Shown here: positions 17,933 through 30,014 of the stretch, one piece after another | Layout of the letters: each line of letters starts with the position of its first letter | Position numbering within the stretch: position 1 is the first letter of the stretch | Assembly (NCBI GenBank): GCA_035772405.1 | Contig: JAYKKM010000143.1 | Coordinates: 3,335,748-3,399,747, forward strand | Direction: 5' to 3' | Length of the DNA stretch: 64,000 bases | Source: Chrysogorgia sp. JL179-B06 | Lineage: Eukaryota > Cnidaria > Anthozoa > Scleralcyonacea > Chrysogorgiidae | Position numbers and translations under genes: made by a program | The notes under the pieces: model-generated | The model's input: the letters and a program-made list of their open reading frames with translations, nothing else | Told to the model about the DNA's origin: nothing | Database searches by the model: none

Positions 17933-18534
17933 AAATGGAAGCTTCTGTTTCGTCATCTACTGGGTAAAGGTTTCAACTTAGGGCTCGATGCTCTGTTAAG
18001 ACTTCGCTCTTTCAAGCGGACATCCCTCCAAAGCCTTCCGCCATTTTATCAGCAACTCTTAAAATCCTGGCGCTCCTTTCAAGGTGGCACCAGTAACGGT
18101 GAGCTCGTAATTGGGACCTCTCAGAAGGTCTATCGCATTGCTTTAGCTCTACGACATAAACCTCCACACTGCGAGGAAAAGTTCCGCCCTACCTATGGCG
18201 ATCTCTACTGGCCAGACACCTGGCAACAATTACATATGCTCCCACTCGAACGGGGAGCAACGGACCTCAATTGGAAGATTGCTCATGGCATTCTCTACAC
18301 CGCGGTCAGACTGGTGCGATCTTTCGGCTATCGCAAAATGGAGATATTGTGCTTCTGTGGTGCTGACGAAGAGACACTGGAGCACCTCTTTTTTCACTGC
18401 TCGTTTGCACAGCTCTTGATCAACTGGGTTTTTTTCCAGTTGACTCTATCTGCACCAAACGCCACACCCTTTACGGTCAAAGAGCTTTTGTTCGGCTTTA
18501 CGGGAGCGCGGAGGAATTCCATCCCTAAAGTCAT
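17930..18534 (+). pseudogene. LINE ORF2 fragment (copy B, part 2)
   Basis: Resumes at the equivalent of 7950 in the first copy and runs through the zf-RVT motif. An in-frame deletion is visible near 18120-18135 relative to that copy. Cut by the CR1 element at the GTCATCAT site. Confidence 0.85.
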
Positions 18535-18691
18535 CATCATCATCATAAACTTTATTTAAACCTCGGGTTGATGGGACTGTTTAGGCCCCTAGCAGATACA
18601 TTGCTAATATGCCGAGAAATAGAAAAAGAAAAATATATATATATATATATATATACTAAGCACTAAATTTACAAATATAAAACATTAAACA

Positions 18692-19237
18692 TTAAAATCT
18701 CATTGTACGCACAGCGCTACAAAAAGACTCTACATTAATTGCTGTTCTTAAGGAGTCTGGTAAAGAGTTCCAAGTCGTTGCAGCGGTGTATGAAGTTGAA
18801 TTAAGACCAAAATGTGTGGTTTTAACTCTTGGAATGCACAGTTTGTTAAGTCCTCTAAGGTTCTTAATATTATCCCTAATGGGAAAATAGTCCTTCAAGT
18901 ACACAGGTGGATAGTTGTACACAGACTTGTAAACAATAATAAGCAAATCTTGTATTCTCCGATCCTTCAGAGTATAGCCAATTTTATCAGTCAGGGAGGT
19001 AAAGTCCAAAGACCGGTCGTCGTAAATACATCGCAAAGCTCTTTCATGTAGTTTATCCATCTTATTGGAGTCAGACTTTAGACAATGTTGCCAAACTGAC
19101 GAACAGTACGTGAAATAAGACATAACAAATGAGTTATACAAACAACGTTTAGATGAAAAAGATAGAATTTTTCTCAACCTGCGGAGAACATCCAATTGTT
19201 TTGCCGACCTTCTTGCAAATTTTTGAGATGTGTTCAC
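18692..19237 (-). pseudogene. CR1/L2 LINE ORF2 C-terminal part
   Basis: Post-RT region with RRLRKILSFSSKRCLYNSF, MDKLHERALRCIYDD and the C-terminal TTWNSLPDSLRTA typical of CR1/L2 elements. It is out of frame with the RT segment, with a shift around 19190. Confidence 0.85.
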
Positions 19238-22100
19238 TGAAGTTTAGAGAGCTATCAACTGTGACTCCCAACAAATCAATTTTGCTCACTATTGGAATCA
19301 ATTCTTCATTAGCAAACAATGATATATCCGCACTTCGATTACCAGTAAGAATCATGGCCTTACACTTATCTGGATTCAAAATCATCTTGTTGTTATAAAA
19401 CCAGTCACAGGCAACAACAAGTTCGCTGTTCAAAATCTCCTCAACTACAGCAGGATCAGAATCCCAGCAGTATAACTGGTTGTCGTCAGCATAGTTTGAA
19501 ATCTTGGCTCGCTCGATGAAAAAGAAGAAATCATTTAAGAATATGTTAAAGAGCAAAGGTCCAAGCACCGATCCTTGCGGGACTCCACTGGAAATTGATA
19601 CAGTATGAGAAGTGACATCCTCAATACGCACACGCTGCCGACGATTAGTTAAGTAGCTATTTAGGAGTTTGACACTATGAGGAGACAAGCCATATGCACC
19701 AAGCTTAGCAAGCAATAAGTCGTGGGGTATGACATCAAAAGCCTTACTAAGATCCATAGCGACCACTCCAACCACTAACTTGTTATCAAGAGCTCTTTTC
19801 CAGTCTTCAATGAGACGAAGTAAAACAGCCTCACAACTGAAACCCTTTCTATAGGCGGATAGAAACTTGGATAGAATTGGATAGAAGAATTGTCCAAGTT
19901 GTCTTTGCAAACATTTTTCAAAGACCTTGTCAAGAACAACAAGGATGGACACCGGTCTAAATTTTGTCTTATCTGAGTCATCGTCCTTTTTAAATATAGG
20001 ACATACCTCAGCCAGTTTCCAATCAGAGGGTACGTCAGCCGAAATAATGAGTGTATTGAACAACTCAGCTAGAGGACCAGCAAGCACAGAAGCACAATCA
20101 CGTAAAGCTCTAACAGGTATATGATCATATCCTGTAGCTTTTTTAGGATCTAGAGATTTTAAGATATCCTCAGTCTCAGCTGCAAAAATATGATTAAACT
20201 GAAACAATTTAGATGTTAGGCAATTGGCTTTAATGGCTCTGATGCTTGGATGATTCTGATAATCTTCTCCAAACAGGTCGGAAGGACAGACTTGAGGCTT
20301 GTTCTGCACAAGAGAGAAGTAATCACTGAAAATTTCTGCGACTTGGCGTTTATCTGTAACAAGAATATCATCTTCTTTCAGATGGATAGCATCATTGTTA
20401 ATATTTTTCTTGCAATGCATAAAAGGTTTAATAATACGCCAGAACTTCTTGGGATCACCTTTGGCGTCACCAGCCTTTATGTGAAGATAATTAGAAATAA
20501 GCCTTCGCCTCAATGAAGATGTAAAATTACGTTGCACTCTATATTTTTCTCGGTCAACATGGTCCTTGGTTTTGAAATACAAACGCCTCAACTTGTTGCG
20601 ATAATGGATAGCATCAAGTAAGGCTGGAGACATATACGGGACATGTTCACGCTTTACCACGCTTTTCTTAATAGGAGCATGCTCGTCAAGTACATTTGAT
20701 AGAAGTTTAGTCCAAGCCCAACACACATCTTCTTGGTCATCAAAGATATGAGCAACATGAAATGGAATAGTGCTAACATCTTTTAAAAATGACTCAGGAA
20801 CATAACGTTTGAATCTCCTTTTGGTCGAGGTTTTTGAGTTATATTTAGGGCAGTGAGACCTCATAACAGCATATATAAGGTGATGGTCACTTAAACCCAG
20901 GTCAAACACTCCAGAAGGTGCAATGGTACGTGGCTTATTAGTAAGGATTACGTCGATAAGCGAACTTGATGAACATACCACCCTGGTAGGATCTTTAATC
21001 AGACTGGAAAGACCATGAATGTCAGCTAGATCCAGTAAAGCTTTTCCATCCTTAGCACCCTTCTCAGGCTGGGAAACATCGCAATTAAGATCGCCAATTA
21101 GCATAACATTCTCAGATCGTTGACTCGCTGAAATCAAGATTTTATTAAGTTCAGGTTCCCAGATAGATTTAGGAAGACTTGGGGGTCTGTATGCGCCAAT
21201 TACCAGCAATTTCTTCGATGAATTTGATGTTTGCACGGCTAGAGCGATTGATTCGACCTTCACCCCCTCTGTGCCAGTTAATCTATTCACAATAAGTTCT
21301 CTCCTGGTGTAAATAAATAATCCACCGCCTGAACGATTACGGTCTTTTCGATGTAACTTGAAACCTTTAATGTAAAAATGTGAATCAGGAAATGCATCGT
21401 CAACCTAAGTCTCACTCAAAATCATAATATCGAACAATCCTTGAAGAATAATTGACTTCAGCTCGAGAAATTTGAAACCTCCAGCACTGTTGATATTAAG
21501 ATAGCCAATCTTTAAATTTTTAGCATATTTATGTAAAATAAACGATAGCGTATTATTATCTTCTAGGTTGATCGAGTTAGAACAGTCAGGTTCAATATCT
21601 GAAGTAAAAAACGAATCAGATAACGGTGGAAGCTCACATAGGGCACAATTCCAAGAGTTTACGTCGAGTTTTAAAATGCCCGCTTCACATTTATAATGAA
21701 AGCTTGCATGACAGATTTTGCAAGTTAATATATTCTGATTTGCTCGAATAGTTTTGTTGCACGTCGAGCAAAACTTTCTCGCCTTCTTTATTTTTGATTG
21801 AGTTTTACGTTCTGGTCCAGGATTAATCTCGACATCAACACAAATAGATAAATCTGGTAAAGCAGCGATACAGTAACCACGCTTAGTCCATTTACCAAGC
21901 GGCCGACGGATTCGAGGAAAAGATTTCGAAGTCCTTTTAAGGCTGATTGAGACTACGTTGAACTTAATTCCGTTCCACTTATAGACCATTGTGCCACAAA
22001 TGCTTTTACATTTAGACTGATCATCATTTAAACGGACTCCACCACCCAAACTACTACAGAGAAGCACAAACACCAAGACGAAGAGATTGAATTCAGACAT
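19149..22100 (-). pseudogene. CR1/L2 LINE polyprotein: signal-like N-term, 2A, PHD, APE, RT
   Basis: I prefer the ATG at 22098-22100 because a signal-peptide-like stretch follows at once (FNLFVLVFVLLCSS). Then comes a 2A motif (21813-21836), a PHD-like cysteine cluster (CSTCNK...CKICH...CALC), APE endonuclease (MLIGDLNCDVS, LGLSDHHLIY) and RT (VGVVAMDLSKAFDVIPH, SGVPQGSVLGPLLF, NYADDNQLY). An in-frame TAG at 21405-21407 interrupts the endonuclease. Confidence 0.88.
21813..21836 (-). other. 2A ribosome-skipping motif
   Basis: Encodes DVEINPGP, an exact match to the D(V/I)ExNPGP consensus, with skipping expected between G and the last P. It sits about 90 residues after the signal-like segment and before the PHD region. 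2A sequences are known from CR1-type LINEs of marine invertebrates. Confidence 0.88.
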
Positions 22101-22184
22101 GGTCGAATTCAGTTGAAGAGCTCGAAGAGGCACGTCTGGTAGCCACGACAGTGGATGAACTCGCGTCATCAGCTTGATGTGGTT

Positions 22185-22430
22185 GTCATGTGGTTGTTAC
22201 AGCTGGTGAAACATCGTATTTGGATCGCCCGCTGTGACTTCCGATTCCGCAACATTCCACCAGTTGAGAGCAATTGTCTCAAAGTCGTCACTGCACGTAC
22301 AAAATTCCTGCTACGTCTGCACGCGCAAAAGCACTCTTCGCCACGCAGACGGGCCATTTTTGTAAAAGAATGGCTCGCTGGGGGGTCCTTGGGTGTTTTT
22401 AATGGTGAGAAGCTTGACTTCTCTTTTTAA
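22185..22430 (+). pseudogene. LINE ORF2 C-terminus (copy B, part 3)
   Basis: Continues from MWLLQLVKHRIW to the stop at 22428-22430, nearly identical to 252-497. The 3' UTR follows to 22755 with the same paired hairpins. Confidence 0.85.
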
Positions 22431-22949
22431 CTTTTTTAACCTTTTATCCTTTTTAACTTAATCCTCCCTTCGCCTCGGCGTTGGGATAAAATAGTTAATG
22501 TAGGATATTAAATTTAATTTCTTCCCTGGTCTCTCCTTAATTGGTCTGCACTGGGCGAAGAAAACATCCTTTTTCCTTCTTTCTTTATCTAGGATCATTG
22601 TTGCCTCTCGCGTCTCAAGGATTCTAGGTTTCCATCTTTGGGGGTGAGAGTCATGCTCTCAGCATAGTTAGCAGCTTTGTAGGCTCCCCCTGTTTAGAAT
22701 ATTCTTTGCACGTACGTCCTCGGAATGTACGAATATTCTTTTCAAAATAAAAAAAACTACATTAAGAAAATCAAAATTATAAATACTTCTAGTGCATGGT
22801 CAACTGCTCATAAATTTCGGAAATAAGAAAAAACAAGTAATCAAATGTTCACATCAAAAAGTGGGAGATTCTATGTCCATTAAGCGCATATTGTACAAAT
22901 TGAACTATTCCACCTGAGGTAAGTAAAATTAATGATAACATAGAAAACG

Positions 22950-23022
22950 TGGAGGATGCGGGCATCGATCCCGCTACCTCGCGCATGCGAAGCTCGCGCT
23001 CTACCATCTGAGCTAACCCCCC
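22950..23022 (-). tRNA. tRNA-Ala(CGC), one anticodon-stem mismatch
   Basis: CGC anticodon, A29 opposite G41, acceptor GGGGGGT. Confidence 0.7.
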
Positions 23023-23477
23023 ATGGGCACAATCGAATAATAATAGAAATATTTTAACAAAAAGATTTGGAGAATTTGAGCTAATCTCGCCTAGTCTGTA
23101 ATAGATATGTTTTAACTAAAATATTTGGCAAATAAATTACAATTAACTACAATAAGAAAATAAAAATATTAATATTAATATTAATATTAATATTAATATC
23201 ATCTGAGATAATACCGCTTGTTTTCTTATTAGAGATAATATAAATGTTTGAACAAAAATATTTGGCAAATTACTAATACATACTACATTAAGAAAATCAA
23301 AATTATTAATACTTCTAATGCATCGTCAACTGCTCATAAATTTCCGAAATAAGAAAAAAAAGTAATGATCAAATGTCCACATGAAAAAGTGGGAGATTCT
23401 CAGTCATTAAGCGCGTATTGTACAAATTGAACTATTCAAACCTGAGGCAAGTAAAATTAATTTTAATATGAAAAACG

Positions 23478-23502
23478 TGGAGGATGCGGGCATCGATCCC
23501 GC

Positions 23503-23534
<32 letters not shown>

Positions 23535-23550
23535 TCTGAGCTAATCCCCC
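23478..23550 (-). tRNA. tRNA-Ala(TGC), consensus copy
   Basis: Identical to the copy at 3102, including the 3' T run. Confidence 0.95.
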
Positions 23551-23789
23551 TTGTTTTCTAGTTAGAGATAATAGCAATGTTTTAACAAAAATATTTGGAA
23601 AATTAAGAAAATCAAAATTATTAATACATCTAGTGCATCGTCAACTGCTCATAAATTTCGATAATTGCAAAAAACAAGTAATCAATGTCCACATGAAAAA
23701 GTGGGAGATTCTAAGTCCATTAAGCGCATATTATACAATATGAACTAATCCACCCGAGGTAAGTAAAACTAATGTGAACATGAAAAAGG

Positions 23790-23862
23790 TGGAGGATGCG
23801 GACATCGATCCCGCTACCTCGCGCATGCAAAGCGCGCGCTGTACCATCTGAGGTAATCCCCT
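23790..23862 (-). pseudogene. tRNA-Ala(TGC)-like
   Basis: D-stem C10/C22 changes, base 1 is A, and U61 weakens the T stem. Confidence 0.65.
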
Positions 23863-24109
23863 TTATTTTTAGTGAGAGATAATAGAAGTGTTTTAACAAA
23901 TATTTCTGGCAAATTGGTAATACATGCTACATTAAGAAAATCAAAATTATTAATACTTCTAATGCATCGTCAACTGCTCATAAATATCGATAATAAGAAA
24001 AGACAAGTAAAAGAGATATCTACATCAAAAAAGAGGAGCATGCTAAATCCATTAAGAATTTGAACGGTCCCACCTGAGGTAAGTAAAATTAATGATAACA
24101 TAAAAAACG

Positions 24110-24182
24110 TAGAGGATGCGGGCATCGATCCCGCTACCTCGCGCATGCAAAGCGCGCGCTGTACCATCTGAGGTAATCCCCC
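24110..24182 (-). pseudogene. tRNA-Ala(TGC)-like
   Basis: D-stem C10/C22 changes and U72 opposite G1. Confidence 0.65.
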
Positions 24183-24426
24183 TTATTTTTAGTGAGAGAT
24201 AATAGAAGTGTTTTAACAAATATTTCTGGCAAATTGGTAATACATGCTACATTAAGAAAATCAAAATTATTAATACTTCTAATGCATCGTCAACTGCTCA
24301 TAAATATCGATAAGAAAAGACAAGTAAAAGAGATATCTACACCAAAAAAGAGGAGCATGCTATGTCCATTAATAATTTGAACTATTCCACCTGAGGTAAG
24401 TAAAATTAATGATAACATAGAAAACG

Positions 24427-24499
24427 TGGAGGATGCGGGCATCGATCTCGCTACCTCGCGCATGCGAAGCTCGCGCTCTGCCATCTGAGCTAACCCCCC
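24427..24499 (-). pseudogene. tRNA-Ala(CGC)-like
   Basis: T-stem A-C mismatch, anticodon-stem A29 mismatch and a D-loop change. Confidence 0.6.
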
Positions 24500-24960
24500 A
24501 TGGGCACAATCGAATAATAATAGAAATATTTTAACAAAAAGATTTGGAGAATTTGAGCTAATCTCGCCTAGTCTGTAATAGATATGTTTTAACTAAAATA
24601 TTTGGCAAATAAATTACAATTAACGACAATAAGAAAATAAAAATATTAATATTAATATTAATATTAATATTAATATTAATATCATCTGAGATAATACCGC
24701 TTGTTTTCTTATTAGAGATAATATAAATGTTTGAACAAAAATATTTGGCAAATTACTAATACATACTACATTAAGAAAATCAAAATTATTAATACTTCTA
24801 ATGCATCGTCAACTGCTCATAAATTTCCGAAATAAGAAAAAAAAGTAATGATCAAATGTCCACATGAAAAAGTGGGAGATTCTCAGTCATTAAGCGCGTA
24901 TTGTACAAATTGAACTATTCAAACCTGAGGCAAGTAAAATTAATTTTAATATGAAAAACG

Positions 24961-24985
24961 CGGAGGATGCGGGAATCGATCCCGC

Positions 24986-25017
<32 letters not shown>

Positions 25018-25033
25018 TCTGAGCTAATCCCCC
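24961..25033 (-). tRNA. tRNA-Ala(TGC), G73 discriminator
   Basis: Consensus body, but the discriminator base is G (plus strand CGGAGG) and one T-loop base differs. Confidence 0.75.
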
Positions 25034-25280
25034 TTATTTCTAGTTAGAGATAATAGAAATTTTTTAACAAATATATCTGGTAAATTAGTAATACATACTA
25101 CATTAAGAAAATCAAAATTATTAATACTTCTAATGCATCGTCAACTTCTAATAAATTTCGATAATAAGAAAAGACAAGTAAAAGAGATATCTACATCAAA
25201 AAAGAGGAGCATGCTAAATCCATTAAGAATTTGAACGGTCCCACCTGAGGTAAGTAAAATTAATGATAACATAAAAAACG

Positions 25281-25305
25281 TAGAGGATGCGGGCATCGAT
25301 CCCGC

Positions 25306-25337
<32 letters not shown>

Positions 25338-25353
25338 TCTGAGCTAATCCCCC
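25281..25353 (-). tRNA. tRNA-Ala(AGC), G1-U72
   Basis: Consensus apart from U72, giving a G-U first pair. Confidence 0.8.
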
Positions 25354-25801
25354 TTGGGCACAATCGAATAATAATAGAAATATTAATAAAAATAATATTT
25401 GGAGAATTTGAGCAAATCTCGCTTAGTCTGTAATAGATATGTTTTAACTAAAATATTTGGCAAATAAGTTACAACTAACTACAATAAGAAAATGAAAATA
25501 TTAATATTAATATTAATATTAATATCGTCTGAGCTAATACCCCTTGTTTTCTAATTAGAGATAATAGAAATATTTTAACAAAAATATTTGGCAAATTAGT
25601 AATACATACTACATTAAGAAAATCAAAATTATTAATACTACTAGTGCATGGTCAACTGCTCATAAATTTCGGAAATAAGAAAAAACAAGTAATCAAATGT
25701 CCACATGAAAAAGTGGGAGATTCTAAGTCCATTAAGCGCATATTGTACAAATTGAACTATTCCACCTGAGGCAAGTAAAATTAATTTTAATATGAAAAAC
25801 G

Positions 25802-25826
25802 TGGAGGATGCGGGCATCGAACCCGC

Positions 25827-25858
<32 letters not shown>

Positions 25859-25874
25859 TCTGAGCTAATCCCGC
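25802..25874 (-). tRNA. tRNA-Ala(TGC), canonical B box, C2-C71 mismatch
   Basis: T loop TTCGATG gives the canonical GGTTCGATGCC B box. The acceptor GCGGGAT has one mismatch but keeps G3-U70. Confidence 0.75.
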
Positions 25875-26118
25875 TTGTTTCTAGTTAGAGATAATAGAAA
25901 TGTTTTAAGAAATATATCTGGCAAATTGGTAATACATACTACATTAAGAAAATCAAAATTATTAATACTTCTAGTGCATCGTCAACTGCTCATAAATATC
26001 GATAAGAAAAGACAAGTAAAAGAGATATCTACACCAAAAAAGAAGAGGATACTATGTCCATTAATAATTTGAACTATTCCACCTGAGGTAAGTGAAATTA
26101 ATGATAACTTAGAAAACG

Positions 26119-26191
26119 TGGAGGATGCGGGCATCGATACCGCTACCTCGCGCATGTTAAGCGCGCGCTCTACCATCTGAGCTAATCCCCC
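26119..26191 (-). tRNA. tRNA-Ala body with AAC (Val) anticodon
   Basis: Anticodon loop TTAACAT in an otherwise paired body with G3-U70. T53 weakens the T stem. Confidence 0.7.
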
Positions 26192-26407
26192 TTGTTTCTA
26201 GTTAAAGATAATAGAAATGTTTTAACAAATATATCTGGCAAATTAGTAATACATACTACATTAAGAAAATCAAAATTATTAATACTTCTAATGCATCGTC
26301 AACTGCTAATAAATTTCGTTAATAAGAAAACACAAGTAAAAGAGATATCTACATCAAAAAAGAGGAGGATGCTGAGGTAAGTAAAATTAATGATAACATA
26401 AAAAACG

Positions 26408-26480
26408 TAGAGGATGCGGGCATTGATCCCGCTACCTCGCGCATGCAAAGCGCGCGCCCTACCATCTGAGCTAGTCCCCA
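26408..26480 (-). pseudogene. tRNA-Ala(TGC)-like, acceptor damaged
   Basis: U72, T-loop A, and acceptor 5' strand TGGGGAC. Confidence 0.65.
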
Positions 26481-26725
26481 TTGTTTCCAGTTAGAGATAA
26501 TAGAAATATTTTAACAAATATATCTGGCAAATTAGTAATACATACTACATTAAGAAAATCAAAATTATTAATACTTCTAATGCATCGTCAACTGCTCATA
26601 AATTTCGATAATAAGAAAAGACAAGTAAAAAAGATATCTACATAAAAAAGAGGAGGATGCTAAGTCAATTAAGAATTTGAACTGTTCCACCGAGGTAAGT
26701 AAAATTAATGATAACATAAAAAACG

Positions 26726-26750
26726 TGGAGGATGCGGGTATCGATCTCGC

Positions 26751-26782
<32 letters not shown>

Positions 26783-26797
26783 TCTGAGCTACCCCCG
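26726..26797 (-). pseudogene. tRNA-Ala(CGC)-like, shortened acceptor
   Basis: One base lost near position 8 (plus strand GAGCTACCCCCG) plus a T-stem mismatch. Confidence 0.6.
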
Positions 26798-27294
26798 TTG
26801 GGCACAATCGAATAATAATAGAAATATTTTAACAAAAATATTTGGAGAATTTGAGCTAATCTCGCCTAGTCTGTAATAGATATGTTTTAACTAAAATATT
26901 TGGCAAATAAGTTACAACTAACTACAATAAGAAAATGAAAATATTAATATTAATATTAATATCATCTGAGCTAATCCCCCTTGTTTCTAGTTAGAGATAA
27001 TAGAAATGTTTTAACAAAAATATTTGGCAAATTAGTAATACATACTACATTAAGAAAATCAAAATTATTAGTACATACTACATTCATTCATTCATTCATT
27101 CATTCATTAAGAAAATCAAAATTATTAATACTTCTAGTGCATCGTCAACTGCTTATAAATTACGGAAATAAGAAAAAACAAGTAATCAAATGGCCACATG
27201 AAAAAGTGGGAGATTCTAAGTTATTAAGCGCGTATTGTACAAATTGAACTATTCAAACCTGAGGCAAGTAAAATTAATTTTAATATGAAAAACG

Positions 27295-27367
27295 TGGAGG
27301 ATGCGGGCATCGATCCCGCTACCTCGCGCATGCAAAGCGCGCGTTCTACCATCTGAGCCAATCCCCC
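27295..27367 (-). tRNA. tRNA-Ala(TGC), two substitutions
   Basis: Changes at base 9 and at a D-stem base. Anticodon and T arms are intact. Confidence 0.75.
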
Positions 27368-27620
27368 TCGTTTCTAGTTTGAAATAATAGAAACGCTTTA
27401 ACAAATATATCTGGCAAATTAGTAATACATACTACATTAAGAAAATCAAAATTATTAATACTTCTAATGCATCGTCAACTGCTCATAAATTTCGATAAGA
27501 AAAGACAAGTAAAAGAGATATCTACACCAAAAAAGAGGAGGATGATAAGTCCATTAAGAATTTGAACAATTTGAACTATTCCACCTGAGGTAAGTAAAAT
27601 TAATGATAACATTAAAAACG

Positions 27621-27693
27621 TGGAGGATGCGGGCATCGACCCCGCTACCTCGCGCATGCTAAGCGCGCGCACTACCATCTGAGCTAATCCCCT
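27621..27693 (-). pseudogene. tRNA-Ala(AGC)-like
   Basis: T loop GTCGATG, D-stem change and base 1 changed. Confidence 0.6.
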
Positions 27694-27932
27694 CGTTTTC
27701 TAGTTAGAGATAATAGCAATGTTTTAACAAAAATATTTGGAAAATTAAGAAAATCAAAATTATTAATACATCTAGTGCATCGTCAACTGCTCATAAATTT
27801 CGATAATTGCAAAAAAACAAGTAATCAATGTCCACATGAAAAAGTGGGAGATTCTAAGTCCATTAAGCGCATATTATACAATATGAACTAATCCACCCGA
27901 GGTAAGTAAAACTAATGTGAACATGAAAAAGG

Positions 27933-28005
27933 TGGAGGATGCGGGCATCGATCCCGCTACCTCGCGCATGCAAAGCGCGCACTGTACCATCTGAGGTAAT
28001 CCCCC
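27933..28005 (-). pseudogene. tRNA-Ala(TGC)-like, weak D stem
   Basis: C10/C22 changes and base 26/27 altered (plus strand GCGCGCACTGTACC). Confidence 0.65.
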
Positions 28006-28249
28006 TTATTTTTAGTGAGAGATAATAGAAGTGTTTTAACAAATATTTCTGGCAAATTGGTAATACATGCTACATTAAGAAAATCAAAATTATTAATACT
28101 TCTAATGCATCGTCAACTGCCCATAAATATCGATAAGAAAAGACAAGTAAAAGAGATATCTACACCAAAAAAGAGGAGCATGCTATGTCCATTAATAATT
28201 TGAACTATTCCACCTGAGGTAAGTAAAATTAATGATAACATAGAAAACG

Positions 28250-28322
28250 TGGAGGATGCGGGCATCGATCCCGCTACCTCGCGCATGCGAAGCTCGCGCT
28301 CTACCATCTGAGCTAACCCCCC
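28250..28322 (-). tRNA. tRNA-Ala(CGC), one anticodon-stem mismatch
   Basis: Same allele as 22950. Confidence 0.7.
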
Positions 28323-28783
28323 ATGGGCACAATCGAATAATAATAGAAATATTTTAACAAAAAGATTTGGAGAATTTGAGCTAATCTCGCCTAGTCTGTA
28401 ATAGATATGTTTTAACTAAAATATTTGGCAAATAAATTACAATTAACTACAATAAGAAAATAAAAATATTAATATTAATATTAATATTAATATTAATATT
28501 AATATCATCTGAGATAATACCCCTTGTTTTCTTATTAGAGATAATATAAATGTTTGAACAAAAATATTTGGCAAATTACTAATACATACTACATTAAGAA
28601 AATCAAAATTATTAATACTTCTAATGCATCGTCAACTGCTCATAAATTTCCGAAATAAGAAAAAAAAGTAATGATCAAATGTCCACATGAAAAAGTGGGA
28701 GATTCTCAGTCATTAAGCGCGTATTGTACAAATTGAACTATTCAAACCTGAGGCAAGTAAAATTAATTTTAATATGAAAAACG

Positions 28784-28808
28784 TGGAGGATGCGGGCATC
28801 GATCCCGC

Positions 28809-28840
<32 letters not shown>

Positions 28841-28856
28841 TCTGAGCTAATCCCCC
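28784..28856 (-). tRNA. tRNA-Ala(TGC), consensus copy
   Basis: No difference from the copy at 3102. Confidence 0.95.
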
Positions 28857-29103
28857 TTATTTCTAGTTAGAGATAATAGAAATTTTTTAACAAATATATC
28901 TGGTAAATTAGTAATACATACTACATTAAGAAAATCAAAATTATTAATACTTCTAATGCATCGTCAACTTCTAATAAATTTCGATAATAAGAAAAGACAA
29001 GTAAAAGAGATATCTACATCAAAAAAGAGGAGGATGCTAAATCCATTAAGAATTTGAACGGTCCCACATGAGGTAAGTAAAATTAATGATAACATAAAAA
29101 ACG

Positions 29104-29128
29104 TAGAGGATGCGGGCATCGATCCCGC

Positions 29129-29160
<32 letters not shown>

Positions 29161-29176
29161 TCTGAGCTAATCCCCC
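29104..29176 (-). tRNA. tRNA-Ala(AGC), G1-U72
   Basis: Duplicate of 25281. Confidence 0.8.
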
Positions 29177-29624
29177 TTGGGCACAATCGAATAATAATAG
29201 AAATATTAATAAAAAAAATATTTGGAGAATTTGAGCTAATCTCGCTTAGTCTGTAATAGATATGTTTTAACTAAAATATTTGGCAAATAAGTTACAACTA
29301 ACTACAATAAGAAAATGAAAATATTAATATTAATATTAATATTAATATCGTCTGAGCTAATACCCCTTGTTTTCTAATTAGAGATAATAGAAATATTTTA
29401 ACAAAAATATTTGGCAAATTAGTAATACATACTACATTAAGAAAATCAAAATTATTAATACTACTAGTGCATGGTCAACTGCTCATAAATTTCGGAAATA
29501 AGAAAAAACAAGTAATCAAATGTCCACATGAAAAAGTGGGAGATTCTAAGTCCATTAAGCGCATATTGTACAAATTGAACTATTCCACCTGAGGTAAGTA
29601 AAATTAATGATAACATAGACAAGG

Positions 29625-29649
29625 TGGAGGATGCGGGCATCGATACCGC

Positions 29650-29681
<32 letters not shown>

Positions 29682-29697
29682 TCTGAGCTAATCCACC
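29625..29697 (-). pseudogene. tRNA-Ala(TGC)-like, G3-U70 lost
   Basis: Acceptor GGTGGAT puts T at position 3. T53 is also changed. Confidence 0.65.
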
Positions 29698-29942
29698 TTG
29701 TTTTCTAGTTGGAGATAATAGAAATGTTTTAACAAAGATATCTGGCAAATTAGTAATACATACTACATTAAGAAAATCAAAATTATTAATACTTCTAATG
29801 CATCGTCAACTGCTCATAAATATCGATAAGAAAAGACAAGTAAAAGAGATATCTACACCAAAAAAGAGGAGGATGCGAAGTCCATTAATAATTTGAACTA
29901 TTCCACCTGAGGTAAGTAAAATTAATGATAACATAGAAAACG

Positions 29943-29967
29943 TGGAGGATGCGGGCATCGATCCCGC

Positions 29968-29999
<32 letters not shown>

Positions 30000-30014
30000 T
30001 CTGAGCTACCCCCC
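29943..30014 (-). pseudogene. tRNA-Ala(AGC)-like, acceptor one base short
   Basis: Everything from the D arm to the 3' end is consensus, but the 5' strand reads GGGGGGTAGCTC. Confidence 0.65.

Larger units (their letters stand above)
18535..22184 (-). mobile_element. CR1/L2-like LINE with 2A peptide
   Basis: Nearly full-length element in the opposite orientation to its host LINE. The 3' tail is an (ATG)n run (plus strand CATCATCAT at 18535-18545) preceded by AATAAAGTTT. The empty site is preserved at about 250-260 of copy A. A short target duplication exists but is ambiguous because of the CAT repeats. The coding region is broken by one stop and one frameshift. Confidence 0.88.
9104..22755 (+). 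mobile_element. Second L1/Tx1-like LINE (copy B), split by two insertions
   Basis: Begins directly after the tail of the first copy, at a point matching about 7578 of that copy, so it is 5'-truncated. Fragments: 9104-9475, 17933-18534 and 22185-22755. The reading frame of the fragments agrees across the Polinton insertion (GCG at 9473-9475 and 17930-17932 are in the same frame). Identity to the first copy is about 85 % by eye. The 3' end is nearly identical to 1-822. Confidence 0.88.

Noticed and set aside
25641..25859. Many minus-strand ORFs of 60-95 codons starting MVERALCMREVAGSMPASS, and plus-strand ORFs like MFLVRDNRNVLTNISGKLVIH
   Set aside because: The minus-strand ORFs are translations of the tRNA-Ala body itself (anticodon loop read as L-C-M or L-S-M) plus the spacer. 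The plus-strand ones are spacer only. They repeat because the DNA repeats.
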